From contig OZ244928.1 of assembly GCA_965221985.1 (NCBI GenBank), positions 1,426,001 to 1,490,000 of the forward strand: a stretch of DNA of 64,000 nt, in the 5' to 3' direction. Positions 36,633 through 46,324 of this stretch are shown piece after piece. The DNA comes from J054 sp965221985. GTDB taxonomy: Bacteria; Pseudomonadota; Gammaproteobacteria; Steroidobacterales; GCA-2729495. The notes under the pieces are model-generated. The model was given only the letters and a program-made list of their open reading frames with translations. It ran no database searches and had not been told where the DNA came from. The position numbers were made by a program, and so were the translations under genes. Positions within the stretch are counted from its first letter, which is position 1; each line of letters begins with the position of its first letter.

Positions 36633-37310
36633 TTACTGTTCGCGCTTGGCGAGCATATCGTACAGCCATTTCAAAAATTCCTTCAGAGCGACGTCATAGG
36701 CATCAATGTTCTTCTTGCAAACTTCATGTTCCTGCACGGCTTGCCACCAATCGGCGAGACGGCCGCTACCTTCCGTTGGGTCCGCCACTTCGCTGAAGTT
36801 TGAAAAGATGGTTTCTTTGAGCATCACGATAAAGGGCGCCAGCGCGCAATCTCCGAGGGTCGGCGTATCGGCTACCGCGAACGGACCCGGCCCCATGTAG
36901 GCGCTGAGATAGCTGAACCCCTTGGCGAACTCTTCGGCTTGCTTGTCTATGACCGCCTGGTCACGTTCGCCGGTTCCACGCATTCGCGTCAGCGGCGTGT
37001 TGTGGGGTGCCACATAGAGATCGGTCATGCGGGCGACCATGCGAGTCTGTGCTTGCGCCAGTGGGTCACTGGGAATCAGGCTTGGCTGCGGCTGTAGGCT
37101 CTCAAGATAGTCGCAAATCACTGTTGATTCAGTGATGCAGGCATTACCAATATCCAAGGACGGAATTTTGCCTGTGGGGTTAATTCGCCTGTATTCGTCG
37201 GAACCCATTCCGCCCGGGGGAGACTCCTGCGGCAGGTCGATTCCTTTCAAGTCGGCGAACATCACAACGCGTGCGACGTAGGGTGATGCTAAGGATCCAT
37301 AGAGTTTCAT
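36633..37310 (-). CDS. Glutathione S-transferase family protein
   Basis: The 225-residue protein has an N-terminal thioredoxin-fold domain with MKLYGSLASPYVARV (Ser as probable activating residue), NPTGKIPSLDIG and ITESTVICDYL, the glutathione-binding motifs. The helical C-terminal domain has FAVADTPTLGDCALAPFI, the conserved N-capping box. The ATG at 37310 follows GGAGAG and was preferred over a start six codons upstream. It heads a two-gene unit with the NTF2-like gene. Confidence 0.9.
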   Translation of the reverse strand: MKLYGSLASPYVARVVMFADLKGIDLPQESPPGGMGSDEYRRINPTGKIPSLDIGNACITESTVICDYLESLQPQPSLIPSDPLAQAQTRMVARMTDLYVAPHNTPLTRMRGTGERDQAVIDKQAEEFAKGFSYLSAYMGPGPFAVADTPTLGDCALAPFIVMLKETIFSNFSEVADPTEGSGRLADWWQAVQEHEVCKKNIDAYDVALKEFLKWLYDMLAKREQ

Positions 37311-37564
37311 TGATTCTTCTCTCCACAATACTTGGCCACTAACGTTACCCGAAATTAATGGCGAGGGTCTGCAAAACGTGATGATGTCGGCTGCTGGTTT
37401 CGGTCTGCGGACAGGCGCTTATTTCTGCTTGTTCAAGATGGACGGATCGAGTCGTGTATAGCCTAGGTTTCAACAAGCCATAGAGCATAGTTCCTATTTC
37501 GTATTGTTGGCGTTCGCGGCAATCAACCGTATTGGCACCCTAGCCTGACCCTTGGCAGCCGTTT

Positions 37565-38056
37565 CTATTTGATGCTATCCATCAAGGCCCTCGCTAGTCG
37601 TTGGGCCCGTACCCGGCTAAGAGTTAGTGCTTGCTCAATTCTACCTTTATGCGCCAGCTTTTCTTGTAGACCCCGCTGGCTCACGACGCGTGCTAGCGTA
37701 TTGAGGCCCGTCAAGGGGCGAATCCATACTTTCATTTGCACGACCTTACCCTCGTCGTTCAGCCGAAAACGGTCTATGCCCTGTAGCCGGAATTTCTCGA
37801 CGTCCGCCTCAAACTCAAATAGTACTTCCCGGCCCTGCACCCAGGTGTTTGTCACATGATAGTTGTTGATAACATCGAAAACCGTGCAAAGAAGTTCAAA
37901 AACTTCTTCCTTGCCGCGTTTAGGTTGGAATATCGCCGGCGAAAAAAACTCGATGTCATCGTGCATTAGCTCCAACATGAGTGTCGGATTTTGCTTAGCA
38001 AATATCTCATGCCAACGCGTGATGAATCGCTGAACGGTATCTGTGGACATAGGCAT
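37565..38056 (-). CDS. NTF2/SnoaL-like domain protein
   Basis: The 163-residue frame from MPMSTDTVQRFITRWHEIF contains an NTF2-like pattern: ELMHDDIEFFSPAIF, VFELLCTVFDVINNY and FEFEADVEKFRLQGIDRFRLNDEGKVVQMKVWIRP, the last matching the typical beta-hairpin that ends these domains. The C-terminus adds about 45 helical residues. It is likely cytosolic with a hydrophobic pocket; the ligand is unknown. The frame extends 49 codons upstream, but that part lacks family-like sequence. Confidence 0.75.
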   Translation of the reverse strand: MPMSTDTVQRFITRWHEIFAKQNPTLMLELMHDDIEFFSPAIFQPKRGKEEVFELLCTVFDVINNYHVTNTWVQGREVLFEFEADVEKFRLQGIDRFRLNDEGKVVQMKVWIRPLTGLNTLARVVSQRGLQEKLAHKGRIEQALTLSRVRAQRLARALMDSIK

Positions 38057-38609
38057 TTGTCTGGAGCAGCCGATTGGCACACTATAACTCGTTAAGAGAT
38101 TGTGACCCCAGCCTTTCAGCTGTAGGCTGCTTGTTACAGGCCGCTGACTTTGGCTTGTCCGATTTTTCGCCACATCAATAGATGTCTTACCCATGGCAAG
38201 CATTGACCCTGAATTTTCGGCGCAAACCAGAATGACGGCTAGATGGATATGATCTGAAATTTGGCAGCGCGCTTAGATATTCACCTGATTATCCGGAATT
38301 TTGCCACTGTTTCCTTACCATAACTCGCGGCGAATTATGCAAGCCGCTAGCGTGAATTCAGGGCAGACCCGCCGTAGCTAAGCCTTTGTTCTCGCAACCT
38401 AAATCGGACCGAACGTGATTTCGCTTGGGGCTTGCCAAATGTGCGAAAATAGAGCAACTGGCGACAACAAATACTGCCACTTGTGCTGATTGGACGTCTT
38501 GTTATTTGTGTTTTCAGTGCATGGAATAAGAACAGCAATGGCAGTATGCGTCTGCCGCAAAGAAATAAACCGACATTTATGAAGTGCCCGGTAAAGCAAT
38601 GAGGGTGGG
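38057..38609. other. Intergenic region between divergent genes
   Basis: About 550 bases lie between the minus-strand NTF2-like gene and the plus-strand peptidoglycan-binding gene. No gene, repeat or terminator stands out. It must hold promoters for both directions; none could be called reliably. Confidence 0.5.
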
Positions 38610-39749
38610 GTGAAGGAAAAGCGAAAAAAGTACTCGCTACTGATTTGCCTGCTGGTTCTTAACCTGCTGGCGGGCGCCGCTATTGCAGAACAGCAGAATC
38701 ACGGCTGGCTAGATCGCTGGCTAGAGCCTTATCGCAGCGAAGAGTCCGACAAGAGAAAAGCCTGTCCGCCGGGTGAGCTTACCGCCGAACAAATGCGCCG
38801 TGATTTTCCTAATTGTCGACGCAGTTACGTAGCCGTGCGTCAATCAAGGGCGCGCGATGATCGCGCAGAAGCGGTTCGTGTTCCTCGTTACACCGAAGGG
38901 CGTGGTCTGCGCCTGCGGGCTATCAAAGATCGGGCGCAACTCATCAACGAAGTGCAGCTGGAGTTGCTCACGCGGGGATACTACCGCGGCGATGTCGATG
39001 GCGTGTTGGGCCCGGATACCCTGGCGGCGGTTAAGGACTTTCAGCAAGATGTTGGCATGCCCGCCACGGGTAGCGTGGATCTATTATTGTTGGAGCAGTT
39101 TGAACGGCGCGCGCTGGTTACGAGTTCGTCCTGGTCGCGAAATGATCCTGAGGGCGAATCGATTGTCGGCAAAGCGCAACTTGCTTTAAGTCGTTTGGGC
39201 TACTATGGCGGGCCCATTGATGGCGTACTCAATCCCGCCACGCGTTCAGCTATCCGCCACTATCGTTCACGCCCGCGCAATCAATGGACTTTGGCGGGCT
39301 ATCCGCGTCGCTATCAGGCTCAATCTGTGGAGCTAGGTGACTTAATTCCCGCTGGTCCCCTGGCTGACTACGGGTTGGAAGAAGCCGTTGCCAAGGCCTG
39401 TGGCTTGCAGGCGTATCGCGATGCCGAGTTTGCCGATGCTCTAGGCTTGAGTACTGGGGTGTTGCGCGCAGCCGCTGCCGGCGAAGATGAGCGAGCCTGC
39501 GCATTTTTCGCCCGCGGCTTGACTCATTTGGCTAGTCAAGAAGCGCAAGCCGCCGTTCGGGACTTCACGAGTTTTCTGCGACTGAGGCCCACAGTCGCCG
39601 AGGCCTATCTAAATAGAGCCTTGGCTTATCGTGCCGCGGACTTACCCGAATTTGCACGCCGCGACTATCGCGAGGCATTGCGCTTAGATTCGAGTCTCAC
39701 CACCCTAGCCGATGATACGACGATGCGGGTCAGGGTGAGTGCAAAATGA
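38610..39749 (+). CDS. Exported peptidoglycan-binding and TPR protein
   Basis: The 379-residue protein (GTG start, GAGG upstream) has a signal peptide (about 1-27). Two peptidoglycan-binding type 1 domains lie at about 115-165 (VQLELLTRGYYRGDVDGVLG) and about 190-225 (AQLALSRLGYYGGPIDGVLN). A C-terminal TPR-like part (about 300-365) has FFARGLTHLASQEAQAAVRDF and AYLNRALAYRAADLPEFARRDY. It overlaps the penicillin-binding protein gene by four bases (ATGA), so it may localise or stimulate that enzyme at the wall. Confidence 0.88.
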   Translation: MKEKRKKYSLLICLLVLNLLAGAAIAEQQNHGWLDRWLEPYRSEESDKRKACPPGELTAEQMRRDFPNCRRSYVAVRQSRARDDRAEAVRVPRYTEGRGLRLRAIKDRAQLINEVQLELLTRGYYRGDVDGVLGPDTLAAVKDFQQDVGMPATGSVDLLLLEQFERRALVTSSSWSRNDPEGESIVGKAQLALSRLGYYGGPIDGVLNPATRSAIRHYRSRPRNQWTLAGYPRRYQAQSVELGDLIPAGPLADYGLEEAVAKACGLQAYRDAEFADALGLSTGVLRAAAAGEDERACAFFARGLTHLASQEAQAAVRDFTSFLRLRPTVAEAYLNRALAYRAADLPEFARRDYREALRLDSSLTTLADDTTMRVRVSAK

Positions 39750-41692
39750 TTCGTCGGATACTTAAGGGTATCTGTTATAGACTGGTTCTGCCGCTGGTCT
39801 TAGTGTTTGGTTTATTTAGCCTTGCCAATGCCCTGATTCAGGCACGGCTCCCTAGCTTGAGCATTCCGGAAATATCTACCCAAGCTCGCAAGCCCCAAAT
39901 AAACATATTGGGCGTAAATGGCGAGCTCATCGCGCGCCGTGGTGGCGAGCGCTTCGATCCCGTGCCGCTGCATGAATTGCCCAGGCATGTCGCTGCGGCC
40001 GTGATGGCCATCGAAGATCAGCGCTTCTATTCGCACTTTGGTGTTGATCCGCTAGCCGTGGTGCGCGCATTTATTGCCAACGAACGAGCTGGCAAGATCG
40101 TGCAGGGCGGTAGCACCATCACTCAGCAGACGGCAAAACTGCTGTACTTGGATGCCGAGAGGACCTGGCAACGCAAATGGCGCGAGTTGGTCTTGGCGTT
40201 GTCTCTTGAACAGCAATACAGCAAAGAGGAAATTCTGAGCGCGTATTTGAACCGGGTGTATCTCGGCAGTGGCAACTACGGTATTGAGGCAGCGAGTTGG
40301 GAGTACTTTGGCAAATCCGCACGAGACCTAAATTTGTCCGAGGCGGCGATGGTGGCGGGACTACTACGTGCACCGTCAAGATTCGCGCCGACAAGAAATT
40401 TGCAGCGCGCCCAGAGCCGAGCGGCAGTCGTACTAGACCGAATGCGGGCTATCGGTGCAATCACTAAGTCCGAAGCCGCTCTGGCGAAACAGCATCCGGC
40501 CACGCTCGTCCCGCCTCTACGGCAGAAAAAATCGAGCTACTTTGTCGATTGGGTGCTGCAATCCTTGCCAGCGGAGCTGCGACAGAGTCGACAAGATCTT
40601 CATATAAAGACCAGTCTTGATCCAAATTTGCAGGCCGCTGCCGAACGGCAAATCGCGCAGGTCTTTAGTGTTTCCGGAGCGGAACTGGACGACACTCAGG
40701 TTTCCCTAGTGATGTTGACCCCTGACGGCGCGGTGCGTGCCATGGTTGGGGGGCGTTCCTATGACGCGAGTCAATTCAATCGGGTCACCAGCGCGAGACG
40801 TCAACCGGGATCGGCATTTAAGCCCTTTGTTTATTTAGCAGCCTTGGAAGCGGGCTATGCACCCGAGAATTTCTTGTACGACGAACCCGTTTCGGTAGGT
40901 GATTGGCGCCCGTCGAATTACAGCGGTGGCTACCGGGGTCCCGTTAGTTTGTCGGCGGCTTTGGCGAAATCCATCAACAGCGTTGCGGTAAAACTTTCGG
41001 AGAACGTGGGCCGGGATCAGGTGATCGATGTCGCTCGCCGCAGCGGTATCAGTTCAGCCTTGCGAGCGGTTCCCTCGCTGCCCTTGGGTACGCACGAAGT
41101 TAGTTTATTGGAACTAACAAGAGCCTATGCGCCGCTCGCTAACGGGGGGTTTCGTGCTCAGTCCTTTGGGCTGCTCGAGGTCAAGAACGGCGAGGGCGAA
41201 GTGCTCTATAAGCGGCGCCGGCCAGGTGCCAAGCGAGTTCTGGCTGCGCGGGTGGTGCGCGATATGAATCGCATGCTCAGCGACGTGCTCATTAGTGGCA
41301 CGGGCCAGGCTGCCGCCCTTGAGCAGTGGCCGGCCGCGGGTAAAACGGGCACGAGCCAGCGGGCCTCGGACGCGTGGTTCGTCGGCTATACGGCAAATTT
41401 GGTTGCGGGCGTTTGGCTGGGGAGAGACGACGGTGCGCCCATGGGTGAGATGTCGGGTGGACAATTGCCGGCAGAGATTTGGCGAGAACTCATGCAATTG
41501 GCGCATGCTTCTGCTAAACCGAGATTCTTACCTTACCTCGACCGCATGAATTATTCTGAAGACAGCGATCCGCGTCATGCCGTAATTGTTCACGCCTTAG
41601 ACGAATTCAATGGCGGTATCTCCCGCTATAACCCCGCGGCAAGTTGGCGGCGGGATAGGCTGCGTCGACAAACCCTTGCTGGCGAGTATTGA
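39746..41692 (+). CDS. Class A penicillin-binding protein (PBP1-type)
   Basis: The 648-residue bifunctional enzyme has an N-terminal membrane helix and a GT51 transglycosylase domain with catalytic Glu90 in EDQRFYSHFGVD and GGSTITQQTAK. Its transpeptidase domain has S-x-x-K at 356-359 (GSAFKPF), S-x-N at 409-411 and KTG at 533-535. It is shorter than canonical PBP1a/1b because it lacks large inserted domains. It polymerises and cross-links glycan strands in the periplasm. Confidence 0.95.
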   Translation: MIRRILKGICYRLVLPLVLVFGLFSLANALIQARLPSLSIPEISTQARKPQINILGVNGELIARRGGERFDPVPLHELPRHVAAAVMAIEDQRFYSHFGVDPLAVVRAFIANERAGKIVQGGSTITQQTAKLLYLDAERTWQRKWRELVLALSLEQQYSKEEILSAYLNRVYLGSGNYGIEAASWEYFGKSARDLNLSEAAMVAGLLRAPSRFAPTRNLQRAQSRAAVVLDRMRAIGAITKSEAALAKQHPATLVPPLRQKKSSYFVDWVLQSLPAELRQSRQDLHIKTSLDPNLQAAAERQIAQVFSVSGAELDDTQVSLVMLTPDGAVRAMVGGRSYDASQFNRVTSARRQPGSAFKPFVYLAALEAGYAPENFLYDEPVSVGDWRPSNYSGGYRGPVSLSAALAKSINSVAVKLSENVGRDQVIDVARRSGISSALRAVPSLPLGTHEVSLLELTRAYAPLANGGFRAQSFGLLEVKNGEGEVLYKRRRPGAKRVLAARVVRDMNRMLSDVLISGTGQAAALEQWPAAGKTGTSQRASDAWFVGYTANLVAGVWLGRDDGAPMGEMSGGQLPAEIWRELMQLAHASAKPRFLPYLDRMNYSEDSDPRHAVIVHALDEFNGGISRYNPAASWRRDRLRRQTLAGEY

Positions 41693-41874
41693 TTATCAGC
41701 CGTCGTGAAGACGCACCACCTTCTGTATTCGAGGCAGATCGCAGTTAGTCATAGCACCCGACAGGACGCTCCGCCGTACCAATAGGTGGTATTTGCTAGT
41801 CCCTGATTGAGGTGCAGGATGCACCGCTACTAGAACGATAAGTTGATAGACAACTTAATTTACAATTCGGCTCC

Positions 41875-43377
41875 ATGAAGCGGCGATCATTTATTCGCCA
41901 TGGTTTGGCGATGGCGGCGGGTGCGCCCTTGACGGCGCTCGCAGGGCGCGTTGTTGCCGACGATAGCACTTGGGACTACGTAATTGTCGGTGCGGGTACC
42001 GCCGGCCTGCCGGCAGCAATCCATGCGTCGCGGCGTGGCGCTCGCGTCCTGTTGCTGGATGCAGCTAAAGACATTGGCGGCACCTTGCATTTGGCCATGG
42101 GGCAAATCAGTGCTGCTGGTAGCCGCTTGCAAGATGAACTGGGCATCGTGGATTCACCCGATGTGCATTTCGAAGATGTCATGCGTATTACTCGGGGTCT
42201 TGCTGATCCTGACATCGTGCGACTAACAGTGGATCAGGCGCCGGACACCATCAATTGGTTGCTCGACAACGGTCTGGTGCCTTTGCCGGGACATCCAGTT
42301 ACGGGAGCGGCACCCGGGCAACCAGGCTATAGCGTTCGCCGGTACTTGTGGGGCGCCAATGAAGGCCGCGACATATTGCGGGTACTGCGCGAACAGTTCA
42401 CATTGGAGGCTGGTGAGGGTCGCATTACGACACTGCTCAGTACTCGCGCGACGGGCTTGCTGTTAAATGACGCGGGCGTCGTTGAAGGCGTGCGGGCCAA
42501 CGGCGCCGATGGAGATTTGGCATTTCGCGGTCGCCATGTCCTACTGACTAGCGGTGGCTATGCCATGAACAAGGAAATGTTTGAGCAGCTCGTCGGTTTT
42601 CCCTCCTATATGGCCGTTTCTTATCCGCACTCTCAGGGTGATGGATTGGAATTGGCGGTGTCCGCCGGAGGCTGGTTGCGCGGCCAGAATCTGCATCGTG
42701 CCGGCACGGGTAATATTTTGACTTCCGAAGAGTATCCGGCAAGGCCGCACGGTCGTTTTAATACCGCGCCCCAAGAACGGCCGCCCTGGGAGATTTGGGT
42801 CAATGTTCGCGGCGAGAGATTTGTCCGTGAGGATGAACCGTCGGTCTATGAACGGGCAGAAAAGTTGTTGGATCAACCGCGCCTGCGCTATTCGATTGTT
42901 TTTGATCAAGCAATTCTAGAGCAGGCGCCCCCGGGATTTCTCGATTGGAGTAGAGAGGAATTCTTAGCAGAATTCAATTCCCACCCTATGTTTCATCGTG
43001 GGGACTCGCTGCCTGAACTGGCGAAAAGAGCCGGCGTTGAAGCCGATCAACTGCTCAAAACCGTTGCTGCGTACAATGCAGCCGTGCAAGCCGGCCGAGA
43101 TGGATTTGGCCGAGAACACTTGCCCTTGGCAATTCGTAAACCACCGTTTTATGCCATCACCCATTTGGGCAGTTCCGCCACTTCCTCTACGGGTGTGGTG
43201 GTGGATTCGTCCTTGCGAGTGATGCGCGGCGATGGCGAGCCAGTGCCGAATCTTTATGCCGCGGGGGAGGTGCTGGGCAGCGGGGTAACGCTCGGCAAGG
43301 CATTCACGCCGGGCATGTTGCTCACGCCGGCCCTGTCTTTAGGGCGCTGGCTAGGGATGCGCTTGCCCATGGCCTAA
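41875..43377 (+). CDS. Tat-exported FAD flavoprotein (fumarate reductase/ketosteroid dehydrogenase-like)
   Basis: The 500-residue protein has a Tat signal (MKRRSFIRHGLAMAAGAPL) and an FAD-binding fold with VIVGAGTAGLPAAIHASRRG and the second FAD motif LDAAKDIGGT. The C-terminal FAD-contact region is YAAGEVLGSGVTLGKAFTPGMLLTPALSLG. It belongs to the flavoprotein group that includes fumarate reductase and 3-ketosteroid-delta-1-dehydrogenase. The active-site Arg/Tyr pattern cannot be assigned to one, so the substrate is open. Confidence 0.85.
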   Translation: MKRRSFIRHGLAMAAGAPLTALAGRVVADDSTWDYVIVGAGTAGLPAAIHASRRGARVLLLDAAKDIGGTLHLAMGQISAAGSRLQDELGIVDSPDVHFEDVMRITRGLADPDIVRLTVDQAPDTINWLLDNGLVPLPGHPVTGAAPGQPGYSVRRYLWGANEGRDILRVLREQFTLEAGEGRITTLLSTRATGLLLNDAGVVEGVRANGADGDLAFRGRHVLLTSGGYAMNKEMFEQLVGFPSYMAVSYPHSQGDGLELAVSAGGWLRGQNLHRAGTGNILTSEEYPARPHGRFNTAPQERPPWEIWVNVRGERFVREDEPSVYERAEKLLDQPRLRYSIVFDQAILEQAPPGFLDWSREEFLAEFNSHPMFHRGDSLPELAKRAGVEADQLLKTVAAYNAAVQAGRDGFGREHLPLAIRKPPFYAITHLGSSATSSTGVVVDSSLRVMRGDGEPVPNLYAAGEVLGSGVTLGKAFTPGMLLTPALSLGRWLGMRLPMA

Positions 43378-43497
43378 TTTCTTATTACCGCACTAGAAAA
43401 AGTCTACAGACGCGAGTCTTAGTTTTCGATTGCGGCGCAAGTTCTATTTGTCTCATGCGATCCTCGTGTCCACGGCAATCGAGAGGGAAGATAGCAA

Positions 43498-43914
43498 ATG
43501 AGTAGACTAGGTTTGTGGTTTGCTAGGCTTGTAATGCTGTATGCATTGCTAATATTTTGTTTCTTGGCCTATCTATACTGTGTCGAGCCTTTGGACCATA
43601 TCGAAAACTTTGGTATTTCCGCATCCGGTGTTCCGGAGTCCATCAATTTTCTTCGCGCTGGCCCCGGGGCCTTATTTCTTGGCATGGCGATCACAGCGGC
43701 CGTCGGCCTATTGCGTCCTAAGAAATTGGTCGCTTGCCTGTGGGTTATTGTCTTGTTTGATGGTTGCGTGGTGTTGTTGAGACTATTCGGTATTGCCGTT
43801 GATGGTGTGACGGATTTGCAGCTGCGTGAATTGCGCGATGAAGGTGTCAGTTGGCTATTTTTCTTGGCTGCGCTCGCGGCGGCGTGGTACGCAAATAAGC
43901 AAGCGCCGCTGTAG
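43498..43914 (+). CDS. Small four-helix membrane protein (DUF4345-like)
   Basis: The 138-residue protein has four predicted helices (FARLVMLYALLIFCFLAYLY, FLRAGPGALFLGMAITAAVGLL, VACLWVIVLFDGCVVLLRLFG and WLFFLAALAAAWYA). The spacing and the GxGxxxLGxA-type second helix recall the DUF4345 family, of unknown function. It is a single gene; no catalytic residue is visible. Confidence 0.65.
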   Translation: MSRLGLWFARLVMLYALLIFCFLAYLYCVEPLDHIENFGISASGVPESINFLRAGPGALFLGMAITAAVGLLRPKKLVACLWVIVLFDGCVVLLRLFGIAVDGVTDLQLRELRDEGVSWLFFLAALAAAWYANKQAPL

Positions 43915-44055
43915 ACGTCGCATGTTTGCCTATCAGCTACCTTATGCTGGGTGGCGTTACTTCAGTAACGCCTGAACGCAGGATTTAGCAACTCGCTCGA
44001 CTCCCGACGATGCCACCGCGCATCATCGGCCAAGAGTTCAGCCGAATCACGGTGG

Positions 44056-44949
44056 CTACGGCGGCAGTTCTCTTAAGGCTGCGATTCGCTCTTCCAAGGG
44101 AGGATGTGTCATGGTGAGCTTCTTGAGTCCGACGGCGCCAAGCAGTCCGCCGTTGACACCCATGGCCTGCATTTGTGCGGGTAGTTGCGCTGGCCTTTGC
44201 AGCTCCTGTAGCCGTTCTAGCGCGCTAATCATTTTATCGCGACCCGCCAGTGCTGCGCCGCCAGCGTCCGCGCCGAATTCACGCCAACGGCTAAACCAGC
44301 GCACGATTAGTGTGGCAAGAAAACCGAGTATGGTCTGCGTGACCATATAGGTCATTCGATAGCCTATCCCGCGCCCAAAACCATAACCGGTTCGGTTATA
44401 CCCGCCGCCGCCTCTGCGGTCGACCAAGCTCGAGATAACTTGCGACAAGACCATCACAAAAGTATTGACGACACCTTGGATTAGCGACAGCGTGACCATG
44501 TCGCCGTTGGCGACATGGCTGACTTCGTGGCCGAGCACTGCTTCAACTTCGTTTTTCTCCATGGTTTCCAGCAAGCCGGTACTAACTGCCACCAGTGCGC
44601 TATTCTTGTTGGCACCTGTCGCGAAGGCATTAGGGGCCGGAGAATTGAAAATTGCTACCTCTGGTTTGCCGATACCCGCTTTTTCGGCCTGCGCATGAAC
44701 GGTCGATAACAGCCATTGTTGTGCGTCATCGCTCGGCGACTCGATAACTCGTGCTCCCGCGGAGCGTTTGGCCATGGACTTGGACATCAGCAAAGAGACA
44801 AATGATCCTGCCATGCCCACAAGGCCTGCTGTGACGAGCAAGGGCAGCCAATTCGTGCCGGGTTGATTTAGCCCTAGAACCGTGATGATCAGATTGAGTA
44901 CGAAGATAACGGCGAGGTTTGTCGCCAAGAAAAGTCCGATTCTGAGCAT
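44056..44949 (-). CDS. htpX: Protease HtpX
   Basis: The 297-residue M48 zinc metalloprotease has two N-terminal helices (about 5-50), the zinc site HEVSH at 141-145 and a downstream helix pair. It also has SRWREFGADAGGAALAG (third zinc ligand Glu near residue 222) and a C-terminal THPPLEERIAAL. It degrades misfolded inner-membrane proteins from the cytoplasmic side. Length and motif order match HtpX. Confidence 0.96.
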   Translation of the reverse strand: MLRIGLFLATNLAVIFVLNLIITVLGLNQPGTNWLPLLVTAGLVGMAGSFVSLLMSKSMAKRSAGARVIESPSDDAQQWLLSTVHAQAEKAGIGKPEVAIFNSPAPNAFATGANKNSALVAVSTGLLETMEKNEVEAVLGHEVSHVANGDMVTLSLIQGVVNTFVMVLSQVISSLVDRRGGGGYNRTGYGFGRGIGYRMTYMVTQTILGFLATLIVRWFSRWREFGADAGGAALAGRDKMISALERLQELQRPAQLPAQMQAMGVNGGLLGAVGLKKLTMTHPPLEERIAALRELPP

Positions 44950-45372
44950 CTTTGCGCCCTTCCAAATATCTATGACGAAGCTAACTGTATAACTAAATCG
45001 TGTTGCTTGCAGCGGTGGTCCGGGCTTACCAAGGCTGATTTGCAGGTTTCACGGTGACGCGGCTCCCTGACGATTGCCTTGGCGAAGAAGATATACTTAA
45101 GGCCCCGCGGGTAGACTATCCCCGCAAGTGCCTTGCCTGTCATTTGGCCTCGCTGGGCAAGCGGCTCGTACTAGATTCTCGCGGCCGTCTGGCGATAAGC
45201 ATGAATTGACTTGGGTTCGGCCGAGGCAAGGCTGCAGATTCGTAAGAGTTTTCTGCGTGGTGCGTGCTTGATGAGTATAGATGCTGATTGATCATTCGAG
45301 TCTTGGTAGGCAGCATAGTCATTTCTAAAGACTCGCGACTCATCGGACTTCAGCTGCATAAAAGGGAACATC
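44950..45372. other. Divergent intergenic region between htpX and the nitrobindin-like gene
   Basis: These 423 bases hold no supported gene and no clear terminator. Promoters for htpX (leftward) and the next gene (rightward) must be here; I could not identify a heat-shock -35/-10 pair with confidence. Confidence 0.5.
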
Positions 45373-45939
45373 ATGTCGACAAGCAATGATCTGATTGCAA
45401 ACTTGGGCCCGCTCGCACCCTTGGCGGGTATATGGCAGGGCGACAAGGGGGTCGATATCGCACCGACGCCTACCGGATCCGTGGAGTCACATTTTCGTGA
45501 GCATCTGGTCTTGGAACCCTTTGGTCCAGTGAATAATCGCGATCAAGTCTTATATGGACTGCGTTATTCAACAACGGCCTGGCGTTTGGGCGAGCAGGAC
45601 TCGTTTCACGAAGAATTGGGATATTGGTTGTGGGATGCCGCGAACGGACAAGTCATGCGCGCCTTTCTAGTTCCGCGGGGTGTGGCCGTGATGGCTGGTG
45701 GTGAGGTATCTGCCACGTCGCGGGATTTTACGCTGACCGCAGAAGTGGGATCGGCGACTTATGGAGCGCTATCAAATCCTTTTCTCCATGCATCCGCGAA
45801 TACTCAAGCTTATGAAGTCACCATCAGTATTCATGGCGACGACAGCTTTACCTATGTCGAAGACACGGTATTGAACTTTACACCTCTGGGCGAGACCTTT
45901 CATCACACTGATCGGAATACCTTGACGCGAGTTACCTAG
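45373..45939 (+). CDS. Nitrobindin-like beta-barrel protein (THAP4 haem-binding type)
   Basis: The 188-residue protein begins with the family pattern LAPLAGIWQGDKG near residue 14-25, which matches GxWxGxG. It then alternates beta strands (REHLVLEPFGPVNNRDQVLYGLRY, FHEELGYWLWDAANGQVMRAFLVPRG). This is the ten-stranded barrel of nitrobindin/FABP-like proteins, which can bind ferric haem and isomerise peroxynitrite. The usual C-terminal His is present near HHTD but its role is unclear. Confidence 0.8.
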   Translation: MSTSNDLIANLGPLAPLAGIWQGDKGVDIAPTPTGSVESHFREHLVLEPFGPVNNRDQVLYGLRYSTTAWRLGEQDSFHEELGYWLWDAANGQVMRAFLVPRGVAVMAGGEVSATSRDFTLTAEVGSATYGALSNPFLHASANTQAYEVTISIHGDDSFTYVEDTVLNFTPLGETFHHTDRNTLTRVT

Positions 45940-46324
45940 TCGGCTGCGTGGTGAGGTAAGCGCTTCGCCAAGTGATCAATTGCCCTATCGTCCTTGTTTC
46001 TTGTGTCGGCATTACTTGGCTGGGATCATCGATCGTCAGATCAGGCCGGTACCAATTTCGCTTTCGGACATAGGCGCGGGTTGGCCAGCCTTTCATTCTT
46101 TTACATAAGCAATCCGTGGTAGTTCCGGAATTTTCTAGGGATGCTATATGTTGCTGATCACGTTTTCCGCTTAGTCGCCCGCCAATTTGCTTAGGCGAAT
46201 ACTCAAGTCGCGACCCAGTTCTACGCAACGGTCTGGAACCTAAAGTAATGTGCTCCAGCTAGCGGCCCGAGGGCCTAGGAAAAGCTTATCCCGGCCCATT
46301 GGCCGGATATTGTGGGCGATTGAC
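45940..46324. other. Gap before the REC-GGDEF-EAL gene
   Basis: A 98-codon minus-strand frame (45932-46228) can be read but has an uneven composition and overlaps the previous gene's stop; it is probably not real. No other feature stands out. Confidence 0.5.

Noticed and set aside
45932..46228. 98-codon minus-strand frame
   Set aside because: No family pattern, no ribosome site, overlaps the neighbouring stop.
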